DNA of 64,000 nt from Gordonia sp. SL306 (GCF_026625785.1 NZ_CP113063.1:2108001-2172000); one strand, 5' to 3'. Counted from the first letter of the stretch, positions 45,412-55,143 are shown. Translations and numbers: made by a program. Notes: generated by a model from the sequence alone, not told the origin.

Positions 45412-46726
45412 GTGTCCTCATCGTCGGTGTCGTGGCAGGATCTGCCCGCCGCGTTCGTCGGTGGCATCGATCCGTCGCATCCGGATGAGGAACCGATCAA
45501 CGACCTGCTGCTCGGATTGGTCGATCTCGATCATGGTCGTTCTGATCGCACCCTGGCAGGCGAAGCTGATCATCTCACGAACCGACCTGCTCGACGACCA
45601 GTCCTTCGCGCCAGTCATCGACGCCTCGGTCGCGGATCTGCTGCGGCGTCGCAAGGGGACTTGGTCGAAGAAGCGGTTGCGCGACATGGTCGATCGCATC
45701 ATCTTCCGCCACGACCCCAACAGCGTGCGTGAACGCCGCAAAGAGGCTCTCGATGCCCGCGGGGTGTGGACCGAGTCTCGGGGCGACGGGGTCGCCGAGA
45801 TCACCGGGGTCATGGCTGCCGAGAACGTGCGCATCGCGGCTGCCGCGGTCGCCGCCCTGGCGGATGCGGCGTGTGAGCATGACGACCGCACGAAGCCTCA
45901 GCGCATGTCCGATGCGATGTTCGCGTTGCTGTCGGGGGCGACGTTCGAGTGCCAGTGCGGCCGTGAAGATTGCATCGCACGGATTCCTGAACCGGGCACT
46001 ATCCCGTCGGTCGACACGCGGATCGTCCTACATGTGGTGTGCGACGAATCCACACTTGCCGGCACTGCCGATAACCCAGGCTTTCTGGATGGCCACGGCG
46101 TCATCTCCGACGAGCATGTGCGTGATATCGCTGCCCGCCCGGACACGAAGGTCTCGTTCCTGGTTCCGCCCGGCAACGCCCCGAATGCCGACGGCAGTTT
46201 CACCCTGCCCGCGCACCAACCGGCCGATCCGTATCGACCGTCGAACGCGCTGGACACCCACACGCGCCTCCGTGATGGTTACTGTGTCGAGCCCGGCTGC
46301 GCCACATCGGCATTCGACTGCGATCTCGACCATGTCGCCGAATACAACCACACCGATCCCGAAGACGGCGGTCAGACGACTTCGGCGAACTTGAACGCCA
46401 AATGCCGGCCGGGGCACCTACTCAAGACGTTCGGAGACTGGGTCGACGATCAGTACCGCGATGAGCACGGTCGACTGGTCACCGAACTCATCACCCCGGA
46501 AGGCCTGGTCATCCCCGGTGAAGCCGAAACCAACGAAGACCTGTTCCCCGGCCTGCGCCGGATTCGCTACCAATCCCCTCCGGCCAAGGCCCCACCGCCA
46601 TCGTCGCCACACGAACACCGCCCCACCCGCGCCGGCACCCGGGCGGCGAACAAGCATGCTCGTCGACGGGCCGAGCGCTCTCGGAACCGTAAACGCAACA
46701 ATGTCGGACCCGCACCGGACTTCTGA
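45412..46726 (+). pseudogene. degenerate 13E12-family DUF222/HNH gene
   Basis: The start (GTG at 45412 after GGAAGG, MSSSSVSWQDLPAAFVGG) is in one frame, while the bulk of the protein (WQAKLIISRTDLLDD, GTWSKKRLRDMVDRI and the HNH-like RLRDGYCVEPGCATSAFDCDLDHVAEYNH) is in another. Most of the usual N-terminal DUF222 segment seems to be missing between about 45530 and 45560, so deletion plus frameshift is likely. In the C-terminal domain the CxxxC, DLDH and C-rich parts survive, so a shortened product from an internal start is possible. Confidence 0.65.
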
Positions 46727-46852
46727 GAAGTCGCACACGGGTCGTTCACCCGAACGGTCGTTCACGCGAATAGGAGCCCTACCCTGACGCTCCACCCGTG
46801 GCTAGCGTTAGCCCGGAATCCATCAGCACACCTGCCACCCAAGGAGTAGGCA

Positions 46853-48004
46853 ATGATCACACGCGCCCACAGGCTGTCGGCGATCCTGGTTGCCGCCGCA
46901 ATCGTGGTCGGTGCGCCGGCCGCCACTGCGTCGGCCGAGCCCGACCGCGGCCCGCACAAGAGCACGCCGGGCGGCACCAACAACGACAATCATGTTCGGC
47001 ATGGCGCCGAGCCGGATCGCAGTCCGCACAAGAGTGTTCCCGGCGGGAACAACAACGACAATCATCCGCGCGTGGGCGCGGAGCCCGACCGTAGCCCCCA
47101 CAAGTTCTCGCCGGGCGACACCGGCGATCAGATAGCACCGATCACACCCGGTGGTCGGGACCGGACACCACCAAAGTCCGATGCCTCGCCCGAGGGTGAT
47201 GGCCAATCCCCCTCGACAGCAGGTCCTTCCGAACATTCGGCGCCAGAGGCCGAGCCAGAGCCACAGCCACAGCCAGAGCCACAGCCGGAGCCACAGCCCG
47301 AACCCGCGACCCCGCAGACACAGTCACCGACCCCACCAGCGCCCACCACGCAGCCGCCCGCCGAGACACCCGCCCCGTCCGAGCCGACTGCGCCGTCAGA
47401 GCCGAGTGGTCCGTATGTCGATGCTCGGAGCATCCCGGGTAGTCCCTCCTTACCAGGTTCGGCGATCACAACCGAGAACTGCCCACACGGCTGCGCGGTG
47501 AGTTCCAGCCACAGCGGCACCACCCGTGTCTTCGACCTCGACAGCATGCCCGCGGGCGGCGACCCTCGGACCACCACTCGCGTCATCGATCCAGACGCCA
47601 ACGATGGTGCGACAGGTACATTCTCGAAGAACCTGATCACGCCGAACCCGCTGACCAACAATGGTGTCGGCGTCCCCCTGCCGCAGGGCTCGGAACCGAA
47701 CACCGCACCGGGCGCCGGCGGCAGAGTCAATCCCGCACGCCCGGGAGCCGCGGTCGACATCCAGGGCCGCTCTCAGATTCGGTTGCGTGTCGTTCGGGCG
47801 GTACCCGACAAGTCCTACCCGGTGACCACCGTCGGCGGGCGTGGAGTCGCCGTGCACTACCACTACGAGTACGAGGCACAGACCCTCAAGGGAGCCGACA
47901 TCAACGGCATCCACATCTTCGGCAAGAGTGACTGGAAACCCGTGTCGCAGAGTCAGGTCAACGACTTCGCCTCGAAGGGAGTGCCGCTACCCAGCGTCCG
48001 GTGA
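46853..48004 (+). CDS. secreted repeat protein with unknown C-terminal domain
   Basis: Protein of 383 residues. It has a signal peptide (to about residue 28, ATASA), then three imperfect repeats of the form AEPDRSPHKSVPGGNNNDNH, a Pro/Glu/Gln low-complexity stretch, and a folded-looking C-terminal domain of about 200 residues. The latter has a small CPHGC motif and the ending VAVHYHYEYEAQTLKGADI. The PDRSPHKFSP unit also occurs in the toxin-like protein at 9659-10834. It converges with the esterase gene, overlapping by 18 bp. No function assigned. Confidence 0.8.
   Translation: MITRAHRLSAILVAAAIVVGAPAATASAEPDRGPHKSTPGGTNNDNHVRHGAEPDRSPHKSVPGGNNNDNHPRVGAEPDRSPHKFSPGDTGDQIAPITPGGRDRTPPKSDASPEGDGQSPSTAGPSEHSAPEAEPEPQPQPEPQPEPQPEPATPQTQSPTPPAPTTQPPAETPAPSEPTAPSEPSGPYVDARSIPGSPSLPGSAITTENCPHGCAVSSSHSGTTRVFDLDSMPAGGDPRTTTRVIDPDANDGATGTFSKNLITPNPLTNNGVGVPLPQGSEPNTAPGAGGRVNPARPGAAVDIQGRSQIRLRVVRAVPDKSYPVTTVGGRGVAVHYHYEYEAQTLKGADINGIHIFGKSDWKPVSQSQVNDFASKGVPLPSVR
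47251..47305 (+). repeat. six-base in-frame repeat (Pro-Glu/Gln)
   Basis: Imperfect tandem GAGCCA/CAGCCA/CAGCCG hexamers inside the secreted-protein gene, encoding a Pro-Glu/Gln-rich linker. Length variation between strains is likely. Confidence 0.6.
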
Positions 48005-49036
48005 TTTCAGCGCGGTCAGCGGATGGCTGCGGAAGAAATCCCAGATGATTGCGGTGGCGCTGATCGACGAGGTGATCGGACCGGTGAACTCGGTAGCCGC
48101 GATGGCCGGGTCACCGCCGGGCCAGTTGTGGCCACCGCCCTGGATCGTGTAGAGCTCCACGGCGCTGTCGGGTGTGCACGAGTATGACGTTCGCGAAACA
48201 TCATGAGCGACTTTCCGAGTCGTCGGTCGGCCTGTACAGCCGTTCCGCCGGGCCCAGGCGGCGGTCTGGGTGGGAATGCTCTCGCTGTTGGGCATCAGTT
48301 TCGGATGTGCGTCGTTGCGACGTTGCTGACCGATCGTTCTCGCCGAGCCGTCGGTGGACGGCAGGAGCTTGCCTCGCGGCCCGACACCACCGGAGTAGGA
48401 AAGGATTTCGTCGCCTGTCCCGTGGAAGGCAACCACTGGAACGTGTCGGGACGGACGACACCATGCAAAGTTCTGGAGACCGGAGACCGGCGCCACTGCG
48501 GCGAATCGATCCGCGAGCTGACAGGCAACCGACGAAGCGGTGAATGCGCCCATCGACAGTCCGGTCATGTACACCCGCCGCTTGTCCACACACAGCGTCT
48601 GCTCCACATGGGTCAGCAGCGCGGACAGGAACTTGATGTCCACACCGTTTCGGCCGTAGTCCCATTTCGGTGGCAGCACATGGGTTTCCGGTGTGATCAC
48701 CGCGAACCCGTGGCGGGCGCCATAAGCACCCATCCCACTCCACGCGTCCTGCAGAGCGCCCGGCTGCAGGTAGCCGTGGACGTCGAAAACGACCGGCATC
48801 GGGACGCGGGGCGCAACGCGGGGAACCTCCTGCAGGTAGTCACCGGATCGCCCGACCGCGGAGAAGCCATGGAGAGATGTTCCGGGTGGCGTCGCGGCCG
48901 CCCGACATCCGGCCGACGGAACCGGCGCCGATGCCGCAGTCGACCGCTCCGCCGGAGCCGCGGAGACGGTGGCGCAGGTGGTCATCAACGCCAACGCGGT
49001 CGCGAACAATACGCACAGTGTGACCTGCACCCTCAT
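47987..49036 (-). CDS. secreted PHB-depolymerase-like esterase (LpqC-like)
   Basis: Exported alpha/beta hydrolase of 349 residues. It has a signal peptide (about 27 residues), VVFDVHGYLQPGAL as the oxyanion part, and the nucleophile elbow GLSMGAF. The acid may be the GTGDE aspartate and the His in GGGHNWPGG. It belongs to the PHB-depolymerase/feruloyl esterase-like group with mycobacterial LpqC. No lipobox is seen. Confidence 0.85.
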   Translation of the reverse strand: MRVQVTLCVLFATALALMTTCATVSAAPAERSTAASAPVPSAGCRAAATPPGTSLHGFSAVGRSGDYLQEVPRVAPRVPMPVVFDVHGYLQPGALQDAWSGMGAYGARHGFAVITPETHVLPPKWDYGRNGVDIKFLSALLTHVEQTLCVDKRRVYMTGLSMGAFTASSVACQLADRFAAVAPVSGLQNFAWCRPSRHVPVVAFHGTGDEILSYSGGVGPRGKLLPSTDGSARTIGQQRRNDAHPKLMPNSESIPTQTAAWARRNGCTGRPTTRKVAHDVSRTSYSCTPDSAVELYTIQGGGHNWPGGDPAIAATEFTGPITSSISATAIIWDFFRSHPLTALKSPDAG

Positions 49037-49057
49037 GAGGTGGACATTAGATGTAGG

Positions 49058-50638
49058 TCACATATTGTGCAAGCGCCGCTCCCGCAGCACCGTCTTCTGG
49101 ATCTTGCCCGTCGATGTCTTGGGCAACTCCGCGAACACGATCTCCTTCGGAACCTTGAACCGTGCCAGCCGCTCTCGCACGAATGCGATGAGGGCGTCCG
49201 CATCCACCTCGCCGCCCTCGCGGACGGTCACATAGGCGATCGGCACTTCACCCCAGCGCTCGTCGGGGCGCCCCACCACGGCCGACTCCACGACGTCGGG
49301 GTGGCTGTCGAGAACACGCTCGACCTCGACCGACGCGATGTTCTCGCCGCCGGAGATGATGACGTCCTTGCTGCGGTCACGGATCTCGGCGTATCCGTCG
49401 GGGTGCATGACCGCAATGTCGCCGGTACGCAGCCAGCCGCTCACCGTGGCCGCCGCGGTGGCCTCGGGATCGCGGTAGTAGCCGAGCATCACGTTGTTGC
49501 CTCGCGCCACCAGTTCGCCCTCGGTGCTGCCGTCCGCCGGGACGTCGTCTCCCTCCGGTGTCACCACCCGCACCACACCGGCCGCGATGTTGCCGATCCC
49601 TTGTCGTGCCTTCAGGTTTGCACGCTCCTGCGGGGTACCGGCGTTCCATTCGGGTTGCCACTGGTTCACGGCTATCGGCCCGAAGGTCTCGGTCAGTCCG
49701 TAGAGGTGAGTGACCTCGATGCCGAGGTCGGACATGCGCGCCAGGAGCGCCGGAGAGGGCGGGGCGCCGCCGGTCGTCGCCTCCACGATGTGATCGAGCG
49801 GGGCAGCGGCCGGATCCTCGGCGATCATGGTCAACACCGTCGGTGCGGCACTGAAATGCGTGATGCCGTCGTGGGTGAGGTGACGCCAGATCTGCGCGGT
49901 GTCGATTCCGCGGAGGCACACGTGGGTGGCGCCGGCGGCGGTGACGGCCCACGGGAAACACCAACCGTCACAATGGAACATCGGCAGCGTCCACAGATAG
50001 TTGGATGCCGGTCCGATGCCGGTGTGGTAGGCCATCGCGAGTGACTGCAGGTAGGCGCCGCGGTGGTGATACATCACGCCCTTGGGACGCCCGGTGGTGC
50101 CCGACGTGTAGTTGATCGCCAGCAGCCCGCGTTCGTCCACGTCACGCCACACCGGTCCCGGTGCGCTGTCGAGGAGCGTTCGGTACTCATCGTCGGCATC
50201 TCCCGACACCAGGACCCGGATACCCGCTGTTGCGCCGACCGCGCGGGCCGCCTCGGCGAACTCGACCGTCGCCACCAGCAGGCTCGCCCCGCTGTGCTCG
50301 ACGATGTAGCTCAATTCCGCTTCGGAGAGGCGGATGTTCAACGGCACCAACACCGCACCGAGCCGTGGGACCGCATTGTGCAGCTCCAGCATCTCGTGAC
50401 TGTTGCTGCACAACGCGGCCACCCGGTCGCCCGGCCGAATGCCCAGGCCGTCGAGTACTGCAGTCAACCCGCCGACCCGACGATGGAACTCGGCATAGCT
50501 GAACGTGCGGTCGCCGTCGACGATCGCGGTGCGGTCGGCGAAGACCAAGGCAGCACGCGCGAGGAACGTGACCGGGCTCAGCGTGTCGAAGGTGAAGTCC
50601 GCGGGTGTCGGGGGTGCGGGCCGATTGCTCTCTGACAT
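49058..50638 (-). CDS. AMP-dependent acyl-CoA synthetase
   Basis: Adenylate-forming ligase of 526 residues. Signatures: YTSGTTGRPKGVMYHH, YGLTETFGP, LRTGDIAVMHPDGY, and the C-terminal PKTSTGKIQKTVLRE with its lysine. ATG at 50638 follows GGAGACC. It sits with a MarR gene and is likely a fatty or aromatic acid CoA ligase (dicarboxylate or FadD type), but the substrate is unknown. Confidence 0.92.
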   Translation of the reverse strand: MSESNRPAPPTPADFTFDTLSPVTFLARAALVFADRTAIVDGDRTFSYAEFHRRVGGLTAVLDGLGIRPGDRVAALCSNSHEMLELHNAVPRLGAVLVPLNIRLSEAELSYIVEHSGASLLVATVEFAEAARAVGATAGIRVLVSGDADDEYRTLLDSAPGPVWRDVDERGLLAINYTSGTTGRPKGVMYHHRGAYLQSLAMAYHTGIGPASNYLWTLPMFHCDGWCFPWAVTAAGATHVCLRGIDTAQIWRHLTHDGITHFSAAPTVLTMIAEDPAAAPLDHIVEATTGGAPPSPALLARMSDLGIEVTHLYGLTETFGPIAVNQWQPEWNAGTPQERANLKARQGIGNIAAGVVRVVTPEGDDVPADGSTEGELVARGNNVMLGYYRDPEATAAATVSGWLRTGDIAVMHPDGYAEIRDRSKDVIISGGENIASVEVERVLDSHPDVVESAVVGRPDERWGEVPIAYVTVREGGEVDADALIAFVRERLARFKVPKEIVFAELPKTSTGKIQKTVLRERRLHNM

Positions 50639-50719
50639 CCCGGGGTCTCCTCTTCACTGGTCGCCAATGCGTGGTTCCGAGTGTGACCGATGACCTGCTG
50701 ACGTGTGGGCCATCCCGGA

Positions 50720-51163
50720 TCACCAATGCCAGGCGTCGCCTCCGACATTCGCGATGGTGCGCTGGAGAACGCTGATGGCGGTCTCGTATTCCTCGTCGGA
50801 GATGCCCCGCCGGCGTTCGATCCCCAGTTCACGCTGGGCCTCGGCGGCCACCGCAAATCGCTCGGTACCCGCCGAGGTCGCCATCACCATTGCCCCGCGC
50901 CGCTCGACCCATCCCTTGCCGATCACGGCGTCGATGGTCCGCACGATCGCTTCATCGGTATCGTTCGGTCCGATCGTCGCGACCAGTTGCTGCTCGTCGA
51001 CACCACCCGGGTATCGAGACAGCTGATGCAGGACCCACCACTCATGCTGGGTGACACCCACCTCCGCGAGCCGCGACCTGATCCGTGATCGGATCGCCTC
51101 ACCTGCACGGATGGTCCAGAATCCGATGGGCTGTTCCAGCGGCGGTTGCATCTGCGGTCTCAT
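50720..51163 (-). CDS. MarR family transcriptional regulator
   Basis: Winged-helix regulator of 147 residues. HTH segment VTQHEWWVLHQLSRYPGGVDEQQL and wing-region RTIDAVIGKGWVERR. It is divergent from the ketopantoate-reductase-like gene, with a palindromic site in the 93-bp gap, and is upstream of the acyl-CoA synthetase. Likely an autoregulator, perhaps also controlling neighbours. Confidence 0.88.
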   Translation of the reverse strand: MRPQMQPPLEQPIGFWTIRAGEAIRSRIRSRLAEVGVTQHEWWVLHQLSRYPGGVDEQQLVATIGPNDTDEAIVRTIDAVIGKGWVERRGAMVMATSAGTERFAVAAEAQRELGIERRRGISDEEYETAISVLQRTIANVGGDAWHW

Positions 51164-51181
51164 CGCACCGACGTTAGGACC

Positions 51182-51203
51182 TCAAGTGCGCTTGACGTCA
51201 AGC
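51182..51203. promoter_or_regulatory. MarR operator candidate
   Basis: Overlapping inverted repeats: TCAAG-N4-CTTGA followed at once by the perfect 14-bp palindrome GCTTGACGTCAAGC (51190-51203). It lies between the divergent MarR and reductase genes. Good candidate site for a MarR dimer. Confidence 0.6.
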
Positions 51204-51256
51204 CTCGAGCGGCTGCGCGATTCGACACCGCGCCGACCATGCCTAACCTGGGTGCC

Positions 51257-52228
51257 ATGCATTTCGTCATCTACGGGGCCGGCGCCGTCGGCGGTGTGAT
51301 CGGTTCCCACCTGTTTCGTTCGGGGACTCCGACGACGGTGGTCGCCCGCGGCGCCCACCTACAGGCGATCCGGGATCGGGGACTCGTCCTCGACACCGCG
51401 GACGGCATCCAGAGCCAGAGAATCACCGCGGCGGCCAATGCGTCGGAGGTCGAGTGGACCGACGATTCCGTCGTACTCCTCTGCGTGAAGTCACAGCAGA
51501 CCGCCGCTGCCCTCGACGACCTCCAGGCCCACGCACCACGGACCACGCCGATCGTGTCCGCCCAGAACGGTGTCGCGAACGAAGCGGCGATCCTGCGGCG
51601 CTTCCCCAACACCTACTCGATCTGTGTCATGTTGCCGGCCACGCACCTGGAGCCGGGCGTCGTGGTGCAGGGGTCATCTGCCAGACCCGGCATTCTCGAC
51701 GTGGGCCGTTTCCCGACCGACGCCGACGATGTCGCCCAGGCGATCTCCACACAGCTTCGCGCGGCGTCGTTCGAGTCCCGGACGCGGCACGACATCATGG
51801 CGTGGAAGTACCGCAAGCTGATCCTGAACCTCGGGAACGGCGTGGACGCCACCTATCGGCGAGGCAGCGATGCACTGGGCGAGCTCATGCGGCACGCCCG
51901 CGCCGAGGGCGAGACCGTCCTCGCGGCCGCAGGCATCGACGTGGTCAGCGCAGCCGACGACCAGGAGCGCCGTGGCGACCACATCGTGCGGCGCGATACC
52001 GGCGAGGACAGCCTCGTCAGTTCGACCTGGCAGAGCGTCGCGCGTGGGGCCGGTGACATCGAAATCGATTACCTGTCAGGCGAGATCGTTCTCCTCGGCC
52101 GCTTGCACGGGGTACCGACCCCGGTCAACGAGCTGATACAGGCCGAGACCACACGACTCGTCAACCAGGGGCTCGAGCCGAACAGCCTTGACCCGACCGC
52201 CGCGTTGGCGCAGCTCGACGCGATCTGA
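51257..52228 (+). CDS. 2-dehydropantoate 2-reductase family protein (PanE/ApbA-like)
   Basis: NADPH-dependent reductase of 323 residues. N-terminal FVIYGAGAVGGVIGSHL cofactor motif, VLLCVKSQQTAAALDDL, the conserved SAQNGVANE and the catalytic lysine in AWKYRKLILNLGNG. The ATG at 51257 is used because the fold begins there; an upstream ATG at 51239 is possible. The PanE-like family also includes other ketoacid reductases, so ketopantoate is not certain. Confidence 0.85.
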   Translation: MHFVIYGAGAVGGVIGSHLFRSGTPTTVVARGAHLQAIRDRGLVLDTADGIQSQRITAAANASEVEWTDDSVVLLCVKSQQTAAALDDLQAHAPRTTPIVSAQNGVANEAAILRRFPNTYSICVMLPATHLEPGVVVQGSSARPGILDVGRFPTDADDVAQAISTQLRAASFESRTRHDIMAWKYRKLILNLGNGVDATYRRGSDALGELMRHARAEGETVLAAAGIDVVSAADDQERRGDHIVRRDTGEDSLVSSTWQSVARGAGDIEIDYLSGEIVLLGRLHGVPTPVNELIQAETTRLVNQGLEPNSLDPTAALAQLDAI

Positions 52229-52232
52229 CGCC

Positions 52233-52736
52233 CTATTCGCCAAACGTTCCCGGTCGCAATTCCGCGTCGTCACCGAGCGGTCTGCGGATCGACCATCGCT
52301 CCGTCAGCGTGCTGGCCGACATCTTCCATTCGCCGTCCTCGACGACGTACTCGTCGTCGTACTCCCCCGTCATGATCGTCTCGGTGCGATCGAGCAGATT
52401 GACCTGCCGGAACTTCAGCGTCCAGCGGCCGGTCGCGGTGGAGTCAGAGGTCAGCGTGATGTCGGGATGCATTCCGTGGTGCATGTCGAAGATGACGTAC
52501 TCCCCGTCGACCCGGTGCAGAGCAACCTGCCCGAAGATCTTCGCCATCGGTTCGGCGTCGTCGTAGGCGCCGAGGGGACCGTAGTCGATGCGGGCGCCGC
52601 TGCGGACGAAGCAATCCCGGAAACCGTTGGGGTCCTTGCCATCGCATGCACGCCAGTACCGATGCTTCAGCTGCTTGATCGCCTCGACCCGGTCGAGGTC
52701 GTCGAGGCGGCTGGTGAGGTCGTCGATGGACGTCAT
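52233..52736 (-). CDS. SnoaL-like (NTF2 fold) protein
   Basis: About 167 residues with the NTF2-like fold (EAIKQLKHRYWRACDGKDPNGFRDCFV). ATG at 52736 is chosen; an alternative ATG at 52766 is possible, neither with a strong ribosome site. It is close (4 bp) to the convergent reductase stop. Role unknown; such proteins act as isomerases or dehydratases, or bind small molecules. Confidence 0.8.
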   Translation of the reverse strand: MTSIDDLTSRLDDLDRVEAIKQLKHRYWRACDGKDPNGFRDCFVRSGARIDYGPLGAYDDAEPMAKIFGQVALHRVDGEYVIFDMHHGMHPDITLTSDSTATGRWTLKFRQVNLLDRTETIMTGEYDDEYVVEDGEWKMSASTLTERWSIRRPLGDDAELRPGTFGE

Positions 52737-52844
52737 GGGTTCACGATAGGACAGAGTCCGCGCCATGTTCCTGTGGCGTTACGACGCAGTAACCATCTCC
52801 GTTTCACCTCGCCCACGCCGCGCGGCGACCGTAGGCTCCCAAAG

Positions 52845-54026
52845 ATGGTCGGACCAACAGTCCAATTCGAAACAACGTGGGACACCCGTATCTGGCGAAT
52901 CGTCGGTGCACCGCTGGTCATGCCGACCACCGACGGTCCACTGCACGGCGAGACGGTCGCGGTCAAGGATGTGTTCGGGGTGGCCGGAGTAGCGATCGGC
53001 GCCGGGCTCAGGGACTTTCTCGCCGAGATGGTTCCCGAGCCGGACCACGCGGCGGCGGTCCACACGTTGCTCGATGCCGGCGCGTCGGTCACGGGCGTTG
53101 CGCAGACCGACGCCTTCGCCTACAGCATCACCGGCACGAGCAACGACTACGGCACACCGATGAATCTGGCCGCACCGGGACGCATTCCGGGCGGATCATC
53201 GAGCGGCCCCAGCGCTGCTGTCGCGCACGGTGACGCGACGATCGGCCTCGGCACCGATACGGCCGGATCGATTCGGGTACCGGCCGCCTACCAGAAGCTG
53301 TGGGGCCTCCGCACCACCCATGGCGCCGTTGGCACCGCCGGAATGGTGCCACTCGCACCGTCTTTCGACACCGTTGGGTGGATCACACGCGACGGCGACA
53401 CCCTTGCGCGTGTGGTCGACGCCGCGCTCGCAGCGCGATCGACCATCGAGGAGCCGGCGCCGGTCGTCCTCGACCCGACACTCCTCGCCGCAGCCGATGA
53501 TGAGGTCGCCGACGAGATCATGCGCTACGCAGACCTTTTCGATGCCGATCACATCTCCATCGGCCTGGACCTCGATGATTGCCGGGAGACCTTCAACACG
53601 GTCCAGGCCTATGAGGCGTGGCAGTCCCACGGCAATTGGGTGACGAAGCATCCCACCGCACTCCCCGCCGACATCGCCGCCCGCTTTGCGATCGGGCGGG
53701 CCATCAGCACAAGCGACTATGTGGCCGCACGTCACCGTGCGCACGGGATCGCCGCACGCCTGCGGTCGGCCGTCGGGTCCCGGGTTCTGTTGCTGCCCAC
53801 CGCCACCACCATCCCGGCACCGACCGACGCCGACTACGACGCCCTGCGCTGCGCGCGTGAGACGACGCTCCAACTCACCTGTCTCGCATCGATCGGAGGG
53901 TTACCGGCGGTCACATTCCCATCGTCGCGACCGGGCCTCCCGATCGGCATCTGTCTCGTCGGAGCCCCCCACACCGATCGCTCCCTCGTTCGCCTGGCAC
54001 GTCGGTGCGCAGACGGTGAGGGATGA
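52845..54026 (+). CDS. amidase signature family hydrolase
   Basis: Amidase of 393 residues. Catalytic elements: lysine in VAVKDVFG, the Gly/Ser-rich IPGGSSSGPSAAVA (cis-serine), and nucleophile in GTDTAGSIRVPA. Shorter than many 450-500 residue members but complete in the signature. ATG at 52845 with AAAG. Its substrate is unknown. Confidence 0.88.
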   Translation: MVGPTVQFETTWDTRIWRIVGAPLVMPTTDGPLHGETVAVKDVFGVAGVAIGAGLRDFLAEMVPEPDHAAAVHTLLDAGASVTGVAQTDAFAYSITGTSNDYGTPMNLAAPGRIPGGSSSGPSAAVAHGDATIGLGTDTAGSIRVPAAYQKLWGLRTTHGAVGTAGMVPLAPSFDTVGWITRDGDTLARVVDAALAARSTIEEPAPVVLDPTLLAAADDEVADEIMRYADLFDADHISIGLDLDDCRETFNTVQAYEAWQSHGNWVTKHPTALPADIAARFAIGRAISTSDYVAARHRAHGIAARLRSAVGSRVLLLPTATTIPAPTDADYDALRCARETTLQLTCLASIGGLPAVTFPSSRPGLPIGICLVGAPHTDRSLVRLARRCADGEG

Positions 54027-54034
54027 CGCAGGAC

Positions 54035-54068
54035 GGGTGGAGCCGGCCCGCGGGAGCCGACTCCACCC
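54035..54068. terminator. hairpin between amidase and secreted protein genes
   Basis: Arms GGGTGGAG and CTCCACCC with a partly paired inner part, between two converging genes (stops at 54026 and 54081). Acts for one or both directions. Confidence 0.6.
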
Positions 54069-54080
54069 TCGCATGGCCGG

Positions 54081-54497
54081 TCAGAACACCAGGCAGATGC
54101 TGCCGAAGTTCATGCCCTGGCCGACTTGAACGCTTGTTGAGCGGGTGGGGCCATTACCTGTGCCCTGTTGGGCCGTGATGGTGTGCTGGCCCGGTGTGGT
54201 CGGGGTCCATTTCACGGTTGCCACGCCACCGGAGACCGCGATGGGTCCGCCGCCGATGAGTACACCATTGTCCTTGAAACGCACCGTGTTAGGCCCGGTG
54301 ACGGGTGCCGTCACATCGTAGGTACAGGTGGTGCCGATGCGACCTCCGGGGCCCGGGGTCACCGAGACACTGGTCGCCTGTGCGGATGCCGGAGCCGCGA
54401 GAATGAGGGTCGCGGCACCCGCAGCGGCCGCGAGGGTTGCGATGCCCGCTGTCGTGCGGGCCCGACGCCGGGTTGTGGAAGATGCAGTGGTGGACAT
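54081..54497 (-). CDS. small secreted Ig-like protein
   Basis: Protein of 138 residues. A signal peptide (to about residue 40, APASAQA) is followed by one immunoglobulin-like beta domain (ATSVSVTPGPGGRIGTTCTYDV, TVKWTPTTPGQHTITAQQGTG). ATG at 54497 follows AGGAG. Such proteins occur on mycolate cell surfaces. No enzyme motif. Confidence 0.82.
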   Translation of the reverse strand: MSTTASSTTRRRARTTAGIATLAAAAGAATLILAAPASAQATSVSVTPGPGGRIGTTCTYDVTAPVTGPNTVRFKDNGVLIGGGPIAVSGGVATVKWTPTTPGQHTITAQQGTGNGPTRSTSVQVGQGMNFGSICLVF

Positions 54498-54663
54498 GAT
54501 TGCTCCTGGTGGGTGAATGTGCGCCAGGGGGGATCGCGCACATCTCGATGGTCACCCTTGCGGCCGCTCGCGGAACGGGTATGCGACTACCCGGATTCCA
54601 TCGCGGACAGTACCCACGCCACTCACCACTACCCGCGATACCTACACCGCAGCCCCGGGAGGT

Positions 54664-55143
54664 TCACACGAACAATGGGACCGTGGCATGCGGCGGGGCG
54701 CCGGCATAACGGTCCACCACCTTGTTCAGTTCGAACTGCATGTAAAGGAGATTCGTCCCGAACACGAACGCCAGCACCCAGCACAAGGTCGGCGAGCAGG
54801 TGGCGGGAAGTCCGGCAGAGGCCTGCGCGTTTCGGATTCGCGCCCCAGCGTTGTGGAAGCTGATCAGGGGTCCGATGACGGTCCAGCCGAGCAGGAGCAT
54901 CACGAGCATCGGACCGACGACCGGGATCTGGCGTCGTTGATCGAACTCCGCCATCTCCTTGTGAATCTTGTAGTACCACACGTAAAAGTAGATGCCGAGG
55001 GTGATCAGCGGCAGCCCGATCCAGACGGCGAAGGGGTTGCGACGCTTCATTGCGAGCCCTGACGCGACCGGTACCGGATGCGGCGCGACCATCGGCACGT
55101 GACCCTGCGGAACCGGACGGGGTTGAACGGGAGGTTCGGACAT
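54664..55143 (-). CDS. DUF4234-like membrane protein
   Basis: Protein of 159 residues. A Pro-rich cytoplasmic N-terminus, then an RRNPFAVWIGLPLITLGIYF hydrophobic segment with WYYKIHKEM, and a second and third hydrophobic segment. This is the DUF4234 pattern (short multi-pass proteins of unknown role). ATG at 55143 ahead of MSEPP. Confidence 0.78.
   Translation of the reverse strand: MSEPPVQPRPVPQGHVPMVAPHPVPVASGLAMKRRNPFAVWIGLPLITLGIYFYVWYYKIHKEMAEFDQRRQIPVVGPMLVMLLLGWTVIGPLISFHNAGARIRNAQASAGLPATCSPTLCWVLAFVFGTNLLYMQFELNKVVDRYAGAPPHATVPLFV

Noticed and set aside
47251..47305. Possible CRISPR-like repeat run
   Set aside because: It is an in-frame hexamer repeat coding for Pro-Glu/Gln inside a secreted protein, without spacers.
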